Assembly (NCBI RefSeq): GCF_000521465.1
Contig: NZ_BAVR01000009.1
Location: 23,407 to 87,406 of the forward strand
Length of the DNA: 64,000 bases
Origin: Acetivibrio straminisolvens JCM 21531
GTDB taxonomy: Bacteria; Bacillota; Clostridia; Acetivibrionales; Acetivibrionaceae
Direction of reading: 5' to 3'
A model generated the notes under the pieces. The model saw nothing but the letters and a program-made list of their open reading frames with translations, ran no database searches and had not been told where the DNA came from. Made by a program: the position numbers and the translations under genes. Below are positions 51,904 to 61,679 of this stretch, in pieces; the stretch's first letter is position 1; each line of letters opens with the position of its first letter.

Positions 51904-52368
51904 ATGAACTATACGCCTAATGAGTTGGAGAATTTGACATTTAAGAGAAGTGTTGTTGGCGGCTACAGTGAAGATATGGTAAATGAAGTGTTGGATAAAA
52001 TAATTGAAGATTATACCGCATACATACGCGAGAATATCGAGTTAAAGGACAAAGTGGCAGTGCTCAATGAGGCAATCTTGCACTATAAGAATATAGAGGA
52101 ATCTTTGCAGAATACTTTGCTGGTGGCACAGCAGACGAGCGAGGAGATAAAAAAGAATGGCTACCAGAAGGCAGAAAATATTATAAAAGAAGCTGAAATT
52201 AAAGCTCAGAAGATAATAGACGAGGCAAATCAGGAAGTCCTTAAAATAAGGTTTGAATATGAAGAATTGAAAAGAAAGCTCCATTCCTACAAGAGCAAGG
52301 TGGAGTCTCTTCTTCTTTCCCAATTGGAAATACTAAAGCCCATGGTTGAGGAAGAAGGAGTGGAGTAA
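51904..52368 (+). CDS. divIVA: DivIVA-domain cell division protein
   Basis: ATG 51904 follows GAGGTG by 6 bases; GTG 51895 overlaps that site. About 154 residues, intact. The N-terminal lipid-binding segment (NYTPNELENLTFKRSVVGGYS) is followed by DMVNEVLDKIIEDYTAYIREN and a long coiled coil rich in Lys and Glu. DivIVA senses negative membrane curvature and recruits partners to poles and septa. It ends the division run; ileS follows behind its own promoter and T-box. Confidence 0.92.
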   Translation: MNYTPNELENLTFKRSVVGGYSEDMVNEVLDKIIEDYTAYIRENIELKDKVAVLNEAILHYKNIEESLQNTLLVAQQTSEEIKKNGYQKAENIIKEAEIKAQKIIDEANQEVLKIRFEYEELKRKLHSYKSKVESLLLSQLEILKPMVEEEGVE

Positions 52369-52393
52369 AACATTAAAATATTAATTGGATTTC

Positions 52394-52423
52394 TTGACAT
52401 TAAAACGTTATATATTGTATAAT
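52394..52423 (+). promoter_or_regulatory. Promoter of the T-box/ileS unit
   Basis: TTGACA (52394-52399), an 18-base spacer and TATAAT (52418-52423) form a consensus sigma-A promoter just before the T-box leader. Confidence 0.8.
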
Positions 52424-52444
52424 TCTTTTAATTGAACAGTGGCA

Positions 52445-52702
52445 AAAACGATGAGTAGAACGAGTAGAGGGCGAAACTTTTGAAGAGAGCAGGTGGTTGG
52501 TGCGAATCCTGTAAAGCCAGCCTTTGAAAATCATCTACGAGTTGCCGGCTGAAAGGTATGAGAAGTTTCCAAGTAAGCTGGGCCGGCGGTGAGCCGTTAT
52601 TTTAATTAAGTGATTAGGAATATATATTTTGATATATATTCTATAATAAATATGGGTGGTACCGCGTGAGGATTCTCTCGTCCTTTTGATGAGAGTTTTT
52701 TA
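52445..52702 (+). ncRNA. T-box riboswitch controlling ileS
   Basis: The leader has the T-box landmarks: AGAGAGCAGGTGGTTGGTGC (52483-52503 region), the near-invariant antiterminator bulge GGGTGGTACCGCG (52653-52667 region) and a terminator (CTCTCGTC...GATGAGAG plus T-run, about 52674-52702). A candidate specifier ATC (isoleucine) is in AAAATCATCTACGAG at about 52528-52542, consistent with the downstream isoleucyl-tRNA synthetase gene. Uncharged tRNA-Ile would pair with specifier and T-box and prevent termination. Confidence 0.92.
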
Positions 52703-52765
52703 GTTTTACATAATTTATATGAAATTTATATTATTCAAATAAATATCACTGATGGAGGTTTGAAA

Positions 52766-55558
52766 ATGTCAGAAGATTACGGAAAAACTTTAAATCTACC
52801 AAGTACGGAGTTTCCTATGAGGGCAAATCTTCCTCAAAGAGAGCCGGAGTTTCTGAAAAAGTGGGAAGAAATGGATATTTATAACAAACAGCTTGCGAAA
52901 AATGCCGGAAAACCGAAGTTTGTACTCCACGATGGTCCTCCATATGCAAATGGCGGAATTCATCTGGGAACTGCTCTTAATAAAATATTAAAAGATATTA
53001 TTGTGAAATATTACAGCATGAAGGGCTATGAGACACCCTATGTTCCCGGATGGGATACCCATGGACTTCCGATTGAACAGAGGGCCATAAAGGAATTTGG
53101 ACTTAAAAGACATGAAGTTGGTCCTGTAGAGTTTAGGCAGGCATGCAAGAAATTTGCCTTAAAGTACTTGGATGTGCAAAGAGAAGCTTTTAAAAGACTT
53201 GGGGTAAGAGCAGATTGGGAACATCCTTATATTACATTAAACAAAGAATTTGAAGCCAAACAGATAGAAGTATTCGGTGAAATGGCTAAAAAAGGTTATA
53301 TATACAAAGGGTTAAGACCTGTGTACTGGTGCCCCGATTGTGAAACTGCCCTTGCGGAAGCGGAAATTGAATATGCGGAAGACACCACTCTTTCGATATA
53401 CGTTAAGTTTGAGGTAAAAGACGACAAGGGTAAGTTCAAGGATTTGGTGGACAGCCTTGAAAACACATATTTCGTAATATGGACCACTACCACCTGGACA
53501 CTTCCCGGAAACCTTGCCATCAGCTTGAACGCAGAGTTTGAGTATGGATTGGTTAAGGCAAACGGTGAGTATTATATAGTTGCGGTAGAGCTCCTTGAAA
53601 ACGTTATGAAGGTTGCAGGAATAGAAGAATACGAGATAAAGGCGAAATTTACCGGAGAGGAACTTGAAGGCATGCTTTGCAAGCATCCGTTCCTTGACAG
53701 GGATTCTGTGATTATAACCGGAGACCATGTTACTGCCGAAGCGGGTACAGGTTGTGTTCATACTGCTCCGGGACATGGTGCGGAAGACTTTGAAGTATGT
53801 AAAAAGTATGACATACCTGTAATAGTACCGGTGGATGATAAAGGTTATCTGACTTCTGAAGCAGGACAATTTGCAGGAATGTATTATGAAAAGTCAAATG
53901 CTGCAATTATTGAGCAGCTCAAGTCAACCAATAATCTTTTGGCATCGGAAAAGATTGTTCACCAGTATCCTCACTGTTGGAGATGCAAGGATCCGATAAT
54001 ATTCAGGGCTACAGAGCAGTGGTTTGCATCAATAGAAGGTTTCAGAAAGGAAGCGATTGATGCCATCTCAACTGTAAAGTGGATTCCCGACTGGGGCCAG
54101 GAGAGAATTACAAACATGGTAAAAGACCGCGGCGACTGGTGTATTTCCAGACAGAGAATATGGGGAGTTCCGATTCCGATATTCTACTGCAAGGATTGCA
54201 AGAAGGAACTTATAAATGACGATACAATTAAAGCAGTAGTAAAGCTGTTTGCGGAAAAAGGTTCCGATGCTTGGTACGAGTACGACGCAAAGGACATTCT
54301 GCCCGAAGGTACAAAATGTGAGTGCGGATGCTCGGAGTTTACCAAGGAAAAGGACATTATGGATGTATGGTTTGATTCCGGTTCCAGCCATGCTGCTGTT
54401 CTTGAGACAACAGAAGGGTTAAGATGGCCTGCGGACATGTACTTGGAAGGAAGTGACCAGCATAGAGGATGGTTCCAGTCTTCGCTCCTTACTGCAGTTG
54501 CCACAAGAGGCACTGCTCCTTACAAGACAGTGCTGACCCACGGTTATGTGGTTGACGGTGAAGGAAGAAAGATGTCCAAGTCTTTGGGTAACGGAATTGA
54601 TCCGGAGGATGTAATAAAAGAATACGGAGCGGACATACTAAGGCTCTGGGTTGCATCTTCAGACTACAGGACGGATATCAGAATATCCAAGGATATATTA
54701 AAGCAGCTTTCCGAAGTATACAGAAAGATTAGAAATACTTGCAGATATATTCTGGGCAACATATATGATTTTGACCCAAATAAAGACATGGTAAGCTATG
54801 AAGAGATGAACGAGCTTGACAAATGGGCGCTTATGAAACTCAACGGACTTATAAAGAAAGTTAACGATGCTTATGAAAAATATGAGTTCCATTTGATGTT
54901 CCATGCAATACACAATTTCTGTGTTGTAGATATGAGTAACTTCTATCTTGATATTATAAAAGACAGACTCTATACCAGCAGGCCTGATTCAAAGGAAAGA
55001 AGAGCGGCGCAAACTGTAATGTATGAAATATTGGAATCTCTTGTGAAAATGCTGGCGCCGGTACTGGCGTTTACCAGTGAGGAAGTTTGGCAGTTTATGC
55101 CTCACAGGAGCACAAATGATCCTGAAAGCGTGCAGCTTAATTTCTGGCCTGAACTTAATGAAAAGTATGAAAATTCAGAGCTTAAGGAAAAATGGGATAG
55201 GATAATCGAAATCCGTGATGTGGTATCCAAGGCCCTTGAAATTGCAAGAACAGAAAAAATCATAGGTCACTCTTTAAATGCAAAGGTTACTATCTTTGCC
55301 GACGAGTCAAACTATGACTTTATAGATTCTATAAAGAAGGATCTTGTTACGGTTTTCATAGTTTCGGATTTTGAGCTCAGAAAATTTGATGAGGCTTCCG
55401 ACAAGTATTATGAAGACCCGGATGTAAAGGGATTGAGGGTTAGTATTTCTACAGCTTCCGGTAATAAGTGCGAAAGATGCTGGATGATTAGCGAGTCGGT
55501 TGGAAAGAATGAAAAACATGCCACTCTTTGCGACAGGTGTGCAGAAGTAGTTGGTTGA
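52766..55558 (+). CDS. ileS: Isoleucyl-tRNA synthetase
   Basis: ATG 52766 is 7 bases after GGAGG; TTG 52760 overlaps the site. The 930-residue class I synthetase is intact: HIGH-type motif in GPPYANGGIHLGTALNK, CP1 editing domain (GTGCVHTAPGHGAEDFEV), KMSKS loop GRKMSKSLGNG, anticodon-binding domain, and C-terminal zinc finger CERCW...CDRC. It charges tRNA-Ile and edits valine. Expression is controlled by the T-box upstream. The long uninterrupted frame contrasts with the broken neighbours. Confidence 0.97.
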   Translation: MSEDYGKTLNLPSTEFPMRANLPQREPEFLKKWEEMDIYNKQLAKNAGKPKFVLHDGPPYANGGIHLGTALNKILKDIIVKYYSMKGYETPYVPGWDTHGLPIEQRAIKEFGLKRHEVGPVEFRQACKKFALKYLDVQREAFKRLGVRADWEHPYITLNKEFEAKQIEVFGEMAKKGYIYKGLRPVYWCPDCETALAEAEIEYAEDTTLSIYVKFEVKDDKGKFKDLVDSLENTYFVIWTTTTWTLPGNLAISLNAEFEYGLVKANGEYYIVAVELLENVMKVAGIEEYEIKAKFTGEELEGMLCKHPFLDRDSVIITGDHVTAEAGTGCVHTAPGHGAEDFEVCKKYDIPVIVPVDDKGYLTSEAGQFAGMYYEKSNAAIIEQLKSTNNLLASEKIVHQYPHCWRCKDPIIFRATEQWFASIEGFRKEAIDAISTVKWIPDWGQERITNMVKDRGDWCISRQRIWGVPIPIFYCKDCKKELINDDTIKAVVKLFAEKGSDAWYEYDAKDILPEGTKCECGCSEFTKEKDIMDVWFDSGSSHAAVLETTEGLRWPADMYLEGSDQHRGWFQSSLLTAVATRGTAPYKTVLTHGYVVDGEGRKMSKSLGNGIDPEDVIKEYGADILRLWVASSDYRTDIRISKDILKQLSEVYRKIRNTCRYILGNIYDFDPNKDMVSYEEMNELDKWALMKLNGLIKKVNDAYEKYEFHLMFHAIHNFCVVDMSNFYLDIIKDRLYTSRPDSKERRAAQTVMYEILESLVKMLAPVLAFTSEEVWQFMPHRSTNDPESVQLNFWPELNEKYENSELKEKWDRIIEIRDVVSKALEIARTEKIIGHSLNAKVTIFADESNYDFIDSIKKDLVTVFIVSDFELRKFDEASDKYYEDPDVKGLRVSISTASGNKCERCWMISESVGKNEKHATLCDRCAEVVG

Positions 55559-55577
55559 TTTTACGGTTAATTTTATG

Positions 55578-55602
55578 GGCTAAAAGGTTTATCCTTTTAG
55601 CC
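55578..55602 (+). terminator. Hairpin between ileS and aroB
   Basis: GGCTAAAAGG (55578-55587) pairs perfectly with CCTTTTAGCC (55593-55602) over 10 bases. No T-run follows, so termination is not certain. Confidence 0.5.
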
Positions 55603-55635
55603 TGATATAATACCGAAGGGTGGGATGATTGGCAG

Positions 55636-56718
55636 ATGATAAAAGTAAATGTCGATTTACAAGAAAGGAGCTATCCGATTTATATAAACACGGACTATTC
55701 CCAAATAGGTAAATGCATTCATAGTGCAAAACTTACGGGTAAAATGGTTTTGATAACCGATACCAATGTGGACAAATATCAGGCCGATGAATGTGTAAAA
55801 GCCTTTGTAGAAGCAGGTTGTGAAGTAAATAAATTTGTTATTCCGGCAGGCGAGGAAAACAAGAACCTCGATACTATGAGGGATATTTACAAGTTCCTGC
55901 TTGGTTTAAAGCTGGATAGAAGCGCTACGTTGATAGCGCTCGGCGGTGGAGTTGTTGGAGATATAACCGGTTTTGCCGCTGCGACTTTTCTTCGGGGGAT
56001 AAATTTCGTCCAGATACCTACTACTCTTCTTGCACAGTCGGACAGCAGTGTAGGGGGAAAGGTGGGAGTTGACTTTGAAGGAAGCAAAAACATTGTGGGA
56101 GCTTTCTATCAGCCCAAATTCGTGTATATAAATGTCAGTACACTAAAAACCCTTCCCGAAAGGGAACTTAGGGCAGGGCTTGCAGAAGTAGTCAAGCATG
56201 GCATAATCCTGGATGAAGAATTTTATGAATATGTAGACTATAATGTTCTCAAGATATTCAATTATGATGAAGCAGTGCTCCAGTACATTGCGAAAAAGAA
56301 TTGCTCCATAAAGGCTTCTGTAGTTGAGAAGGACGAAAAAGAAGGCGGTTTGCGGGCAATTTTGAATTTCGGCCACACTATAGGGCACGCAATTGAGACG
56401 GTGATGGATTTTAAACTTTTGCACGGAGAATGTGTTTCATTGGGGATGGTAGCTGCCATGAGAATGGCTCTGTACCTTGAGATGATAGATCAACACAGCG
56501 TAGACCGTGTAAAGGGTACTTTGGATAAAATAGGGCTTCCAACAAAGCTTGAAGGCATTGATGTTGACAGTGTGTACAATCAGATGTTTTACGATAAAAA
56601 AATAAAAGGAAGCAAGCTTACTTTTGTGCTTCCGAGGAAAAAAATCGGAGAAGTAATACAGTGTACTATAGATGATGAGGATTTGATAAAGAGGGTAATA
56701 GCCAGCCTTGGAGAATGA
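55636..56718 (+). CDS. aroB: 3-dehydroquinate synthase
   Basis: 360 residues, intact. Signature blocks: LIALGGGVVGDITGFAAAT (NAD binding), QIPTTLLAQSDSSVGGKVGV, NIVGAFYQPKFV, and LNFGHTIGHAIE with LLHGECVSLGM, which supply the Zn-binding Glu and His residues. The enzyme converts DAHP to 3-dehydroquinate, step two of the shikimate pathway, in the cytosol. No other shikimate gene is nearby, so it is placed by itself after ileS. Confidence 0.96.
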   Translation: MIKVNVDLQERSYPIYINTDYSQIGKCIHSAKLTGKMVLITDTNVDKYQADECVKAFVEAGCEVNKFVIPAGEENKNLDTMRDIYKFLLGLKLDRSATLIALGGGVVGDITGFAAATFLRGINFVQIPTTLLAQSDSSVGGKVGVDFEGSKNIVGAFYQPKFVYINVSTLKTLPERELRAGLAEVVKHGIILDEEFYEYVDYNVLKIFNYDEAVLQYIAKKNCSIKASVVEKDEKEGGLRAILNFGHTIGHAIETVMDFKLLHGECVSLGMVAAMRMALYLEMIDQHSVDRVKGTLDKIGLPTKLEGIDVDSVYNQMFYDKKIKGSKLTFVLPRKKIGEVIQCTIDDEDLIKRVIASLGE

Positions 56719-56742
56719 CAGCAATGGCTGGTTCTTTTTTTT
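56702..56742 (+). terminator. Terminator overlapping the aroB stop
   Basis: CCAGCC (56702-56707) pairs with GGCTGG (56726-56731), and eight T residues follow after one C. The left arm lies in the last aroB codons. Confidence 0.7.
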
Positions 56743-56786
56743 GTGGGTGGCAAAGCCAAAAAATATGAAATTATAAATAACAAAAA

Positions 56787-56814
56787 GCGATGGTAGAAGT
56801 TTTATTACCATCGC
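56787..56814 (-). terminator. Hairpin reading as a terminator on the minus strand
   Basis: GCGATGGTA (56787-56795) pairs perfectly with TACCATCGC (56806-56814). The A-run before it gives a T-run on the minus strand. Confidence 0.6.
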
Positions 56815-56911
56815 GAGCAAAGTAAAAAAATTTGAACTACTTTATCCGTCCATTCAGTATTTTATACTGTTAAGATAAAGTTTGTCGGAATGGGAAAATC
56901 AATTAATCAAT

Positions 56912-56969
56912 AAAAGCTCGGGACATCGAGTCCCTTCGCTTTTGCCTCTTTCATTTCATTCCAAGAGGC
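56912..56969 (-). repeat. Dispersed two-hairpin repeat, copy 6
   Basis: Reverse complement is identical to 30130-30187. It lies after the minus-strand gene 57061-57360, past the palindrome at 56978-57006. Confidence 0.88.
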
Positions 56970-56977
56970 CAAATTTA

Positions 56978-57006
56978 AGTGTACGCATAATATGTATGCG
57001 TACACT
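56978..57006. other. 12-bp perfect inverted repeat
   Basis: AGTGTACGCATA (56978-56989) and TATGCGTACACT (56995-57006) flank a 5-base loop. No T-run follows on either strand. It takes the position that a primary terminator holds beside the other repeat copies. Confidence 0.6.
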
Positions 57007-57060
57007 GTTATGAATTTTTGGTGGGTATAAGCCAATACAAATTAAAAATATTACATAAAG

Positions 57061-57360
57061 TTATTCAAACTCCACCAATCTTATTTTGTTATCTTTGGCA
57101 AACTTGGTTATTTCTTGCTTGTATTGCTCAAAGTGATCCCAGTCCATAGGTTTTAAAACCATTATCGGTTTCTTTGAGCCTTTTACGCGTATCTCGATTT
57201 TTTCGCTGGTCTTTTTTGAAAACAGCTTTGTTACGGTATGATAACCGAACCTGATTTCACTTATCTGGTGATAATCAAGGAAAATTGGTTTACCTTTTTT
57301 GTCTATTACGGTAATACCTGTCCAGTCCCTGTTACACGTGATAAGTCTGGTGCTATTCAT
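57061..57360 (-). CDS. Hypothetical small basic protein, 99 residues
   Basis: I do not recognise it. ATG 57360 (MNSTRLITCNRDW) is chosen because GGGAGG lies about 9 bases upstream, instead of the longer frame from 57384. The sequence has an alternating beta pattern (WTGITVIDKKGKPIFLDY, KIEIRVKGSKKPIMVLK) and an acidic-basic helix at the end, somewhat like a PH-like or YcxB-type domain, which is only a resemblance. Intact. It stands alone between aroB and the PyrE-like gene, on the opposite strand. Confidence 0.65.
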   Translation of the reverse strand: MNSTRLITCNRDWTGITVIDKKGKPIFLDYHQISEIRFGYHTVTKLFSKKTSEKIEIRVKGSKKPIMVLKPMDWDHFEQYKQEITKFAKDNKIRLVEFE

Positions 57361-57815
57361 AATACATTCCTCCCACATTACCAAAAAACAAGTGAAATTA
57401 AAACATGAAATAACAACATTTGGTAGTTTATTTATATAAAAATTATCTATATTAGTCCCTTCCCAAGTATATAAATACGTTTGATGTCAATTCTTATGGG
57501 GGATTGAATTTAAAATTTATTCTTCCAATTGGAGTCTATGTAATATATTATATAAGTATATATGTTGTATATCATGCCAGCCCAAAAAATATTGACAACG
57601 CGATTGCTTTTGCCCCAAAAATAACAGAAATGAAAATATAAAATACAAGCCGCGTACCTGTCAATATTTAAAATTAAATATTATTTTTATATTTTGAGTA
57701 GCATAATTTATAGTATAATTATATAGCTTGCTACAATTATATTATACCATAATAATACAATGATTTGTAGTATATTAAAAAATTAATTACATCTTTACAG
57801 AGGAGGAGTATAAAA
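57361..57815. other. AT-rich divergent intergenic region
   Basis: 455 bases with very high AT content and no supported gene. It should carry promoters for both flanking genes, but I cannot assign a -35/-10 pair with confidence. Confidence 0.45.
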
Positions 57816-58684
57816 TTGGATATGAATAATGAAAAATTGCTAAAGTGGCTTTTTGAAACAAATGCTATAAGGGTATGTCCCCAGGACAAGCCATTCTGGT
57901 ATACATCGGGAACTATAGGTCCGTATTATATAAATACTCATTTTCTTTACGGAAGCGAGGAAAAAGCTAATAAACTTTTGGCGTTTATAGACAGGGAAAA
58001 GGAGAATGTTTTAAAGTGTCCGGAAAGAATTCTTGAGAAACAATGAAGAATTATCAATCTGACGCCATATACCAAGGACTGATTGATGAAATGTGTGCAT
58101 TTATAAAAAACAATATAGACGTTAATGAAATCGAATACATTTCAGGGGGAGAAAGACGGGATTGGTTCTTCTCACTCATTATTGCAAAGTTTCTCAATAA
58201 GCCTCATATAACCATATATAAAGATTTGGCCGCAGTGGTTTCAATCGATGGAAAGACAGAGGAACTGAGAAAGTTAAACGGCGAAAGTGTTCTTCATATT
58301 GCAGATTTGATTACCGAAGCTTCAAGCTATGAGAGGGCATGGATTCCTGCAATAAAGAACAATGGAGGAAGGATAAAATGGAGTGTTGTTGTGGTAGACA
58401 GAAAGCAGGGCGGCGGTGAATTGCTCAAATCTTACGATGTAGAGTCTTTTTCAATGGTTGATATAGACATTGGTCTTTTTAGAAGGGTTTTGGATATGGG
58501 ACTTATAAACAAGGAGCAATTTGATATGATTGAAAGGTATATTCTTGACCCGAAGGAATCGATGGCAGAGTTTCTAAGGAAGAATCCGGATTTTATTAAG
58601 GAAGCCCTTGCTGCAGATGATAAAACCAGAGAAAGGGCAAAACTTTGCATTGAAAAGGATTTTTACGGTTTGAATATTGGGTAG
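57816..58684 (+). CDS. Orotate phosphoribosyltransferase-like protein (one frame break)
   Basis: TTG 57816 is 7 bases after AGGAGGAG. The N-terminal part (PFWYTSGTIGPYYINTHFLYG) resembles the PyrE substrate region. The C-terminal part has EYISGGERRDWFFSLIIAKFL and KPHITIYKDLAAV, plus a PRPP-loop-like VLHIADLITEASSYERAW in place of the usual acidic-acidic-x-x-TTG loop. One base is missing around 58040 (Lys-x-Met), joining two frames into about 289 residues. Role in UMP synthesis is plausible but the altered loop leaves doubt. It precedes miaB by 48 bases. Confidence 0.72.
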
Positions 58685-58732
58685 GATTATGAAAGTAATA
58701 TTAGCAGGTTTGTTATATGGAGGTTAGTTAAG

Positions 58733-60166
58733 TTGAGTAAAAGTAATAGAAAAAATATTTGCGTGTCCGCGGAGGAGATGGCAAGACAGCAGCAGTTTAT
58801 TGACGAGATTAAGGAACTGAATTATCAAAGAGAAATTATGACCGCAAAGAAGAAGCTTTATTACCTGGCTACTTTCGGCTGTCAGATGAATGAGCATGAT
58901 TCGGAGAAGCTTGCGGGAATGTTGGCAGAAATGGGATATGCCGAAACGGATAATATGAACGGCAGCGATCTGATTATTTACAATACATGCTGTGTCAGGG
59001 AAAATGCCGAGCTTAAGGTTTATGGACACCTCGGGCCGTTAAAGCACCTAAAAAAGAAAACCCGGATCTTGTGATTGCTGTATGCGGTTGTATGATGCAG
59101 CAGCCGGAAGTTGTGGAGCATATAAAGAAAACGTACAGGCATGTTGACCTGATATTTGGTACGCACAACCTGTATAAATTTCCCGAGCTTTTGTACAACG
59201 CAATGTTCTCAGTCAACCGTAATTGATGTCTGGGATTGTGAGGGGCAGATAGCTGAGAATGTGGCAATTGTGAGAAAGGATGGGGTAAAAGCTTGGGTTA
59301 CTGTCATGTACGGCTGCAATAATTTCTGCTCTTACTGTATTGTGCCTTATGTGCGCGGCAGGGAAAGAAGCAGGACTATGGATAATATCCTTGAAGAGGT
59401 AAGGATGTTAGGATGTCAAGGGTTTAAGGAGATAACACTTCTGGGGCAGAACGTAAACTCTTACGGAAAAGATATTGGGGACGGTACAAGCTTTGCCGGA
59501 TTGATCCGCGAGGTAAACAAAGTTCCCGAAATTGAAAGAATCAGGTTTACGACATCCCATCCGAAGGATTTGTCCGATGAGTTGATTTATGCCATAAGGG
59601 ACTGCGAAAAGGTGTGCGAGCACTTGCATCTTCCGTTTCAGGCGGGAAGTACCAGAATACTGAAGATGATGAACAGAAAATACACCAAGGAGGACTACAT
59701 TAATCTTGCGTCAAAGATTAAGGAAAATATACCGGATATAACATTGACCACCGATATTATCGTAGGATTTCCCGGTGAGACGGAAGAAGATTTCTTAGAC
59801 ACCTTGGATATTCTTGAGAAGGTCAGGTTTGACAACGCCTTTACCTTCCTGTATTCAAAAAGAACCGGTACGCCTGCGGCCAAAATGGAGCAACAGGTTC
59901 CCGAAGAGGTAAAAAAGGATAGATTCCAGAGGCTTCTTGCTACTCAAAACAGGATAAGCAAGGAGTTAAACGACATGTTTTTAGGCAAAGTGGTTGAAGT
60001 TCTTGTTGAGGGAGTCAGCAAAACAAATGATGAAATTCTCACAGGAAGGACAAGGGGAAATAAAGTTGTTAATTTTAAAGGAGATTCAACTCTAATAGGG
60101 CAATTGGTGAATGTAAAGATAGACACTGTTAAGACTTGGTCGCTGGAAGGCAACGTAGTAAAGTGA
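58733..60166 (+). CDS. miaB: tRNA-2-methylthio-N6-dimethylallyladenosine synthase MiaB (two frame breaks)
   Basis: TTG 58733 follows GGAGG. UPF0004 domain with cluster cysteines in [23 protein letters not shown] and AVCGCMMQQ; radical SAM domain with [21 protein letters not shown] (CxxxCxxC, here 21 letters split as GCNNFCSYC and [12 protein letters not shown]); C-terminal TRAM domain. It methylthiolates A37 of tRNAs reading UNN codons. The first break, near 59051, is one missing base. The second, near 59202, is a shift in the other direction, best explained by one extra T. Rejoined length is about 478 residues. Confidence 0.93.
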
Positions 60167-60196
60167 TAAAAGAATACTAGATTAGGCAATTCCAAA

Positions 60197-60261
60197 AAGG
60201 CAAGAGGATAACAGTACTTTGTTTTAAAGGACTTCATTGTACTGCTCTTGCTTCTTTATTT
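60197..60261 (+). terminator. Probable terminator after miaB
   Basis: AAGGCAAGAG...CAGTAC and GTACTG-CTCTTGCTT form a long imperfect stem followed by a T-rich tract. Confidence 0.6.
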
Positions 60262-60449
60262 TTGCTTTCAGTAGTTTTTTCCTGCCAATACTTTACACAA
60301 ATCTATTATTTAAATATTATTCAGAAATATTATTAAGGTGACGATAAAGTTTACATAAATTTATATTATGTTTTATTTTTGTCCTTTGAAGTATTAAGTA
60401 GTTCCCATGTTTAATTAAAAAATCTAAGTTTATGAAAGGATTGGATTAA

Positions 60450-61628
60450 ATGAGAAGAGTTTTTAGTGGCAAATGGAAGTATGTACTTTTATTGTTAGTA
60501 GCATTTGCTTTAATTTTTACTGCCGCATGCAGCAGTAAGCCAAGAGCAGAAACCATCACTCCCAATCACGAAAATCAAAAGGACGAAGGAAATCTAAACT
60601 CTGGAAAGGAAGTTACCCAGGAAGAACAAGGGCAACAGAAAGAAGATAAAGAGGTAACTAACAAGCTTGTTAACACCGGAAAGAAAATTGCTTTTGTAAC
60701 TTTTGCCAATCCGGATTCTCAACAATGGCAAAAGCTTGCCGAGAATGCAGCATTCAGAGTATTGAAAGAAGCGGGCTATGATACTGAGAATACGGAATTT
60801 AAGATAATTAAAGAAGACGACGCCACGAAAGTTGGAGAAGTAACTAAAGAAATTATGCAATTTAGCCCTGATTTAGCATTGATTGTAAATTCTTCTATGG
60901 CTATTCCCCTTGCAAATTCTTTGGAGGGCGCACCATTCCCCGTAGTTATTCCATCATGCAGAGAAGCGGGAGTAGTTGATTCTTCAGGGGTGGCTGCAAA
61001 AAATGTTACGGGAGTCAATTTTACACCGGCTGATATAATGGCTAAAGCTGCCAATCTTGTATCTATTGTTGATCCGTCCATACCCAAAAAGACAGTATTC
61101 GTAGTTGGTAAATATGCACCTGCCAAATATCCAAAAGAAATGGTAGAAGGTCAGCTGAAAGCTGCAGGGGTTGAGCTCAAAGCCTATGAAGTGCCGGAAA
61201 CGGAGGAAGAGCTTTATAGTGTGATAGAAAAATATGAAAATGATCCTGAAATAAAATGGGTTATTTATGTAGGTAATTTCGTAAGACTCAAAGACGGTAC
61301 TATCGGTAATTTAATTGATGCATTAACTTATTTAAGAGAGAATAGCAAAAAAATGAACATTGCTTTGGTTGATACCATGGTTAAAAATGGTGCGTTTGGT
61401 GGTGTAACGGTTGATTTAACTGCATTGGCAGAACAACAAACGGAAGTTGCATTAAGGCTCTTAAATGGAGAAGACATTAAAAATATAAAAATAGAAGACC
61501 CTAAAAAAGTTTATATCTATTACAACAAGATGACTGCTGACAGAATAGGCGTAGAGTTGCCGCTTCAAGCGATTGAATCAGCTTATAGAGTGTATACGGA
61601 TTACGATGGAAATTATATTGGCAATTAA
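60450..61628 (+). CDS. ABC-type substrate-binding lipoprotein (PF04392-like)
   Basis: 392 residues, intact. Lipoprotein signal with FTAACSS (Cys about 27) and a charged low-complexity linker rich in Glu, Lys and Gln (about 30-75), then a periplasmic-binding-protein type 1 fold (KIAFVTFANPDSQQWQKL, PDLALIVNSSMAIPLANSL, VIPSCREAGV, GVNFTPADIM). This matches ABC substrate-binding proteins of the TrpX group. No permease is adjacent; a chemoreceptor gene follows instead. Ligand unknown. It is preceded by a 283-base AT-rich gap. Confidence 0.82.
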   Translation: MRRVFSGKWKYVLLLLVAFALIFTAACSSKPRAETITPNHENQKDEGNLNSGKEVTQEEQGQQKEDKEVTNKLVNTGKKIAFVTFANPDSQQWQKLAENAAFRVLKEAGYDTENTEFKIIKEDDATKVGEVTKEIMQFSPDLALIVNSSMAIPLANSLEGAPFPVVIPSCREAGVVDSSGVAAKNVTGVNFTPADIMAKAANLVSIVDPSIPKKTVFVVGKYAPAKYPKEMVEGQLKAAGVELKAYEVPETEEELYSVIEKYENDPEIKWVIYVGNFVRLKDGTIGNLIDALTYLRENSKKMNIALVDTMVKNGAFGGVTVDLTALAEQQTEVALRLLNGEDIKNIKIEDPKKVYIYYNKMTADRIGVELPLQAIESAYRVYTDYDGNYIGN

Positions 61629-61679
61629 GATATTTAATTTATGGATAAAAAAATGAATATCTTGCACTATTGAAAACTG

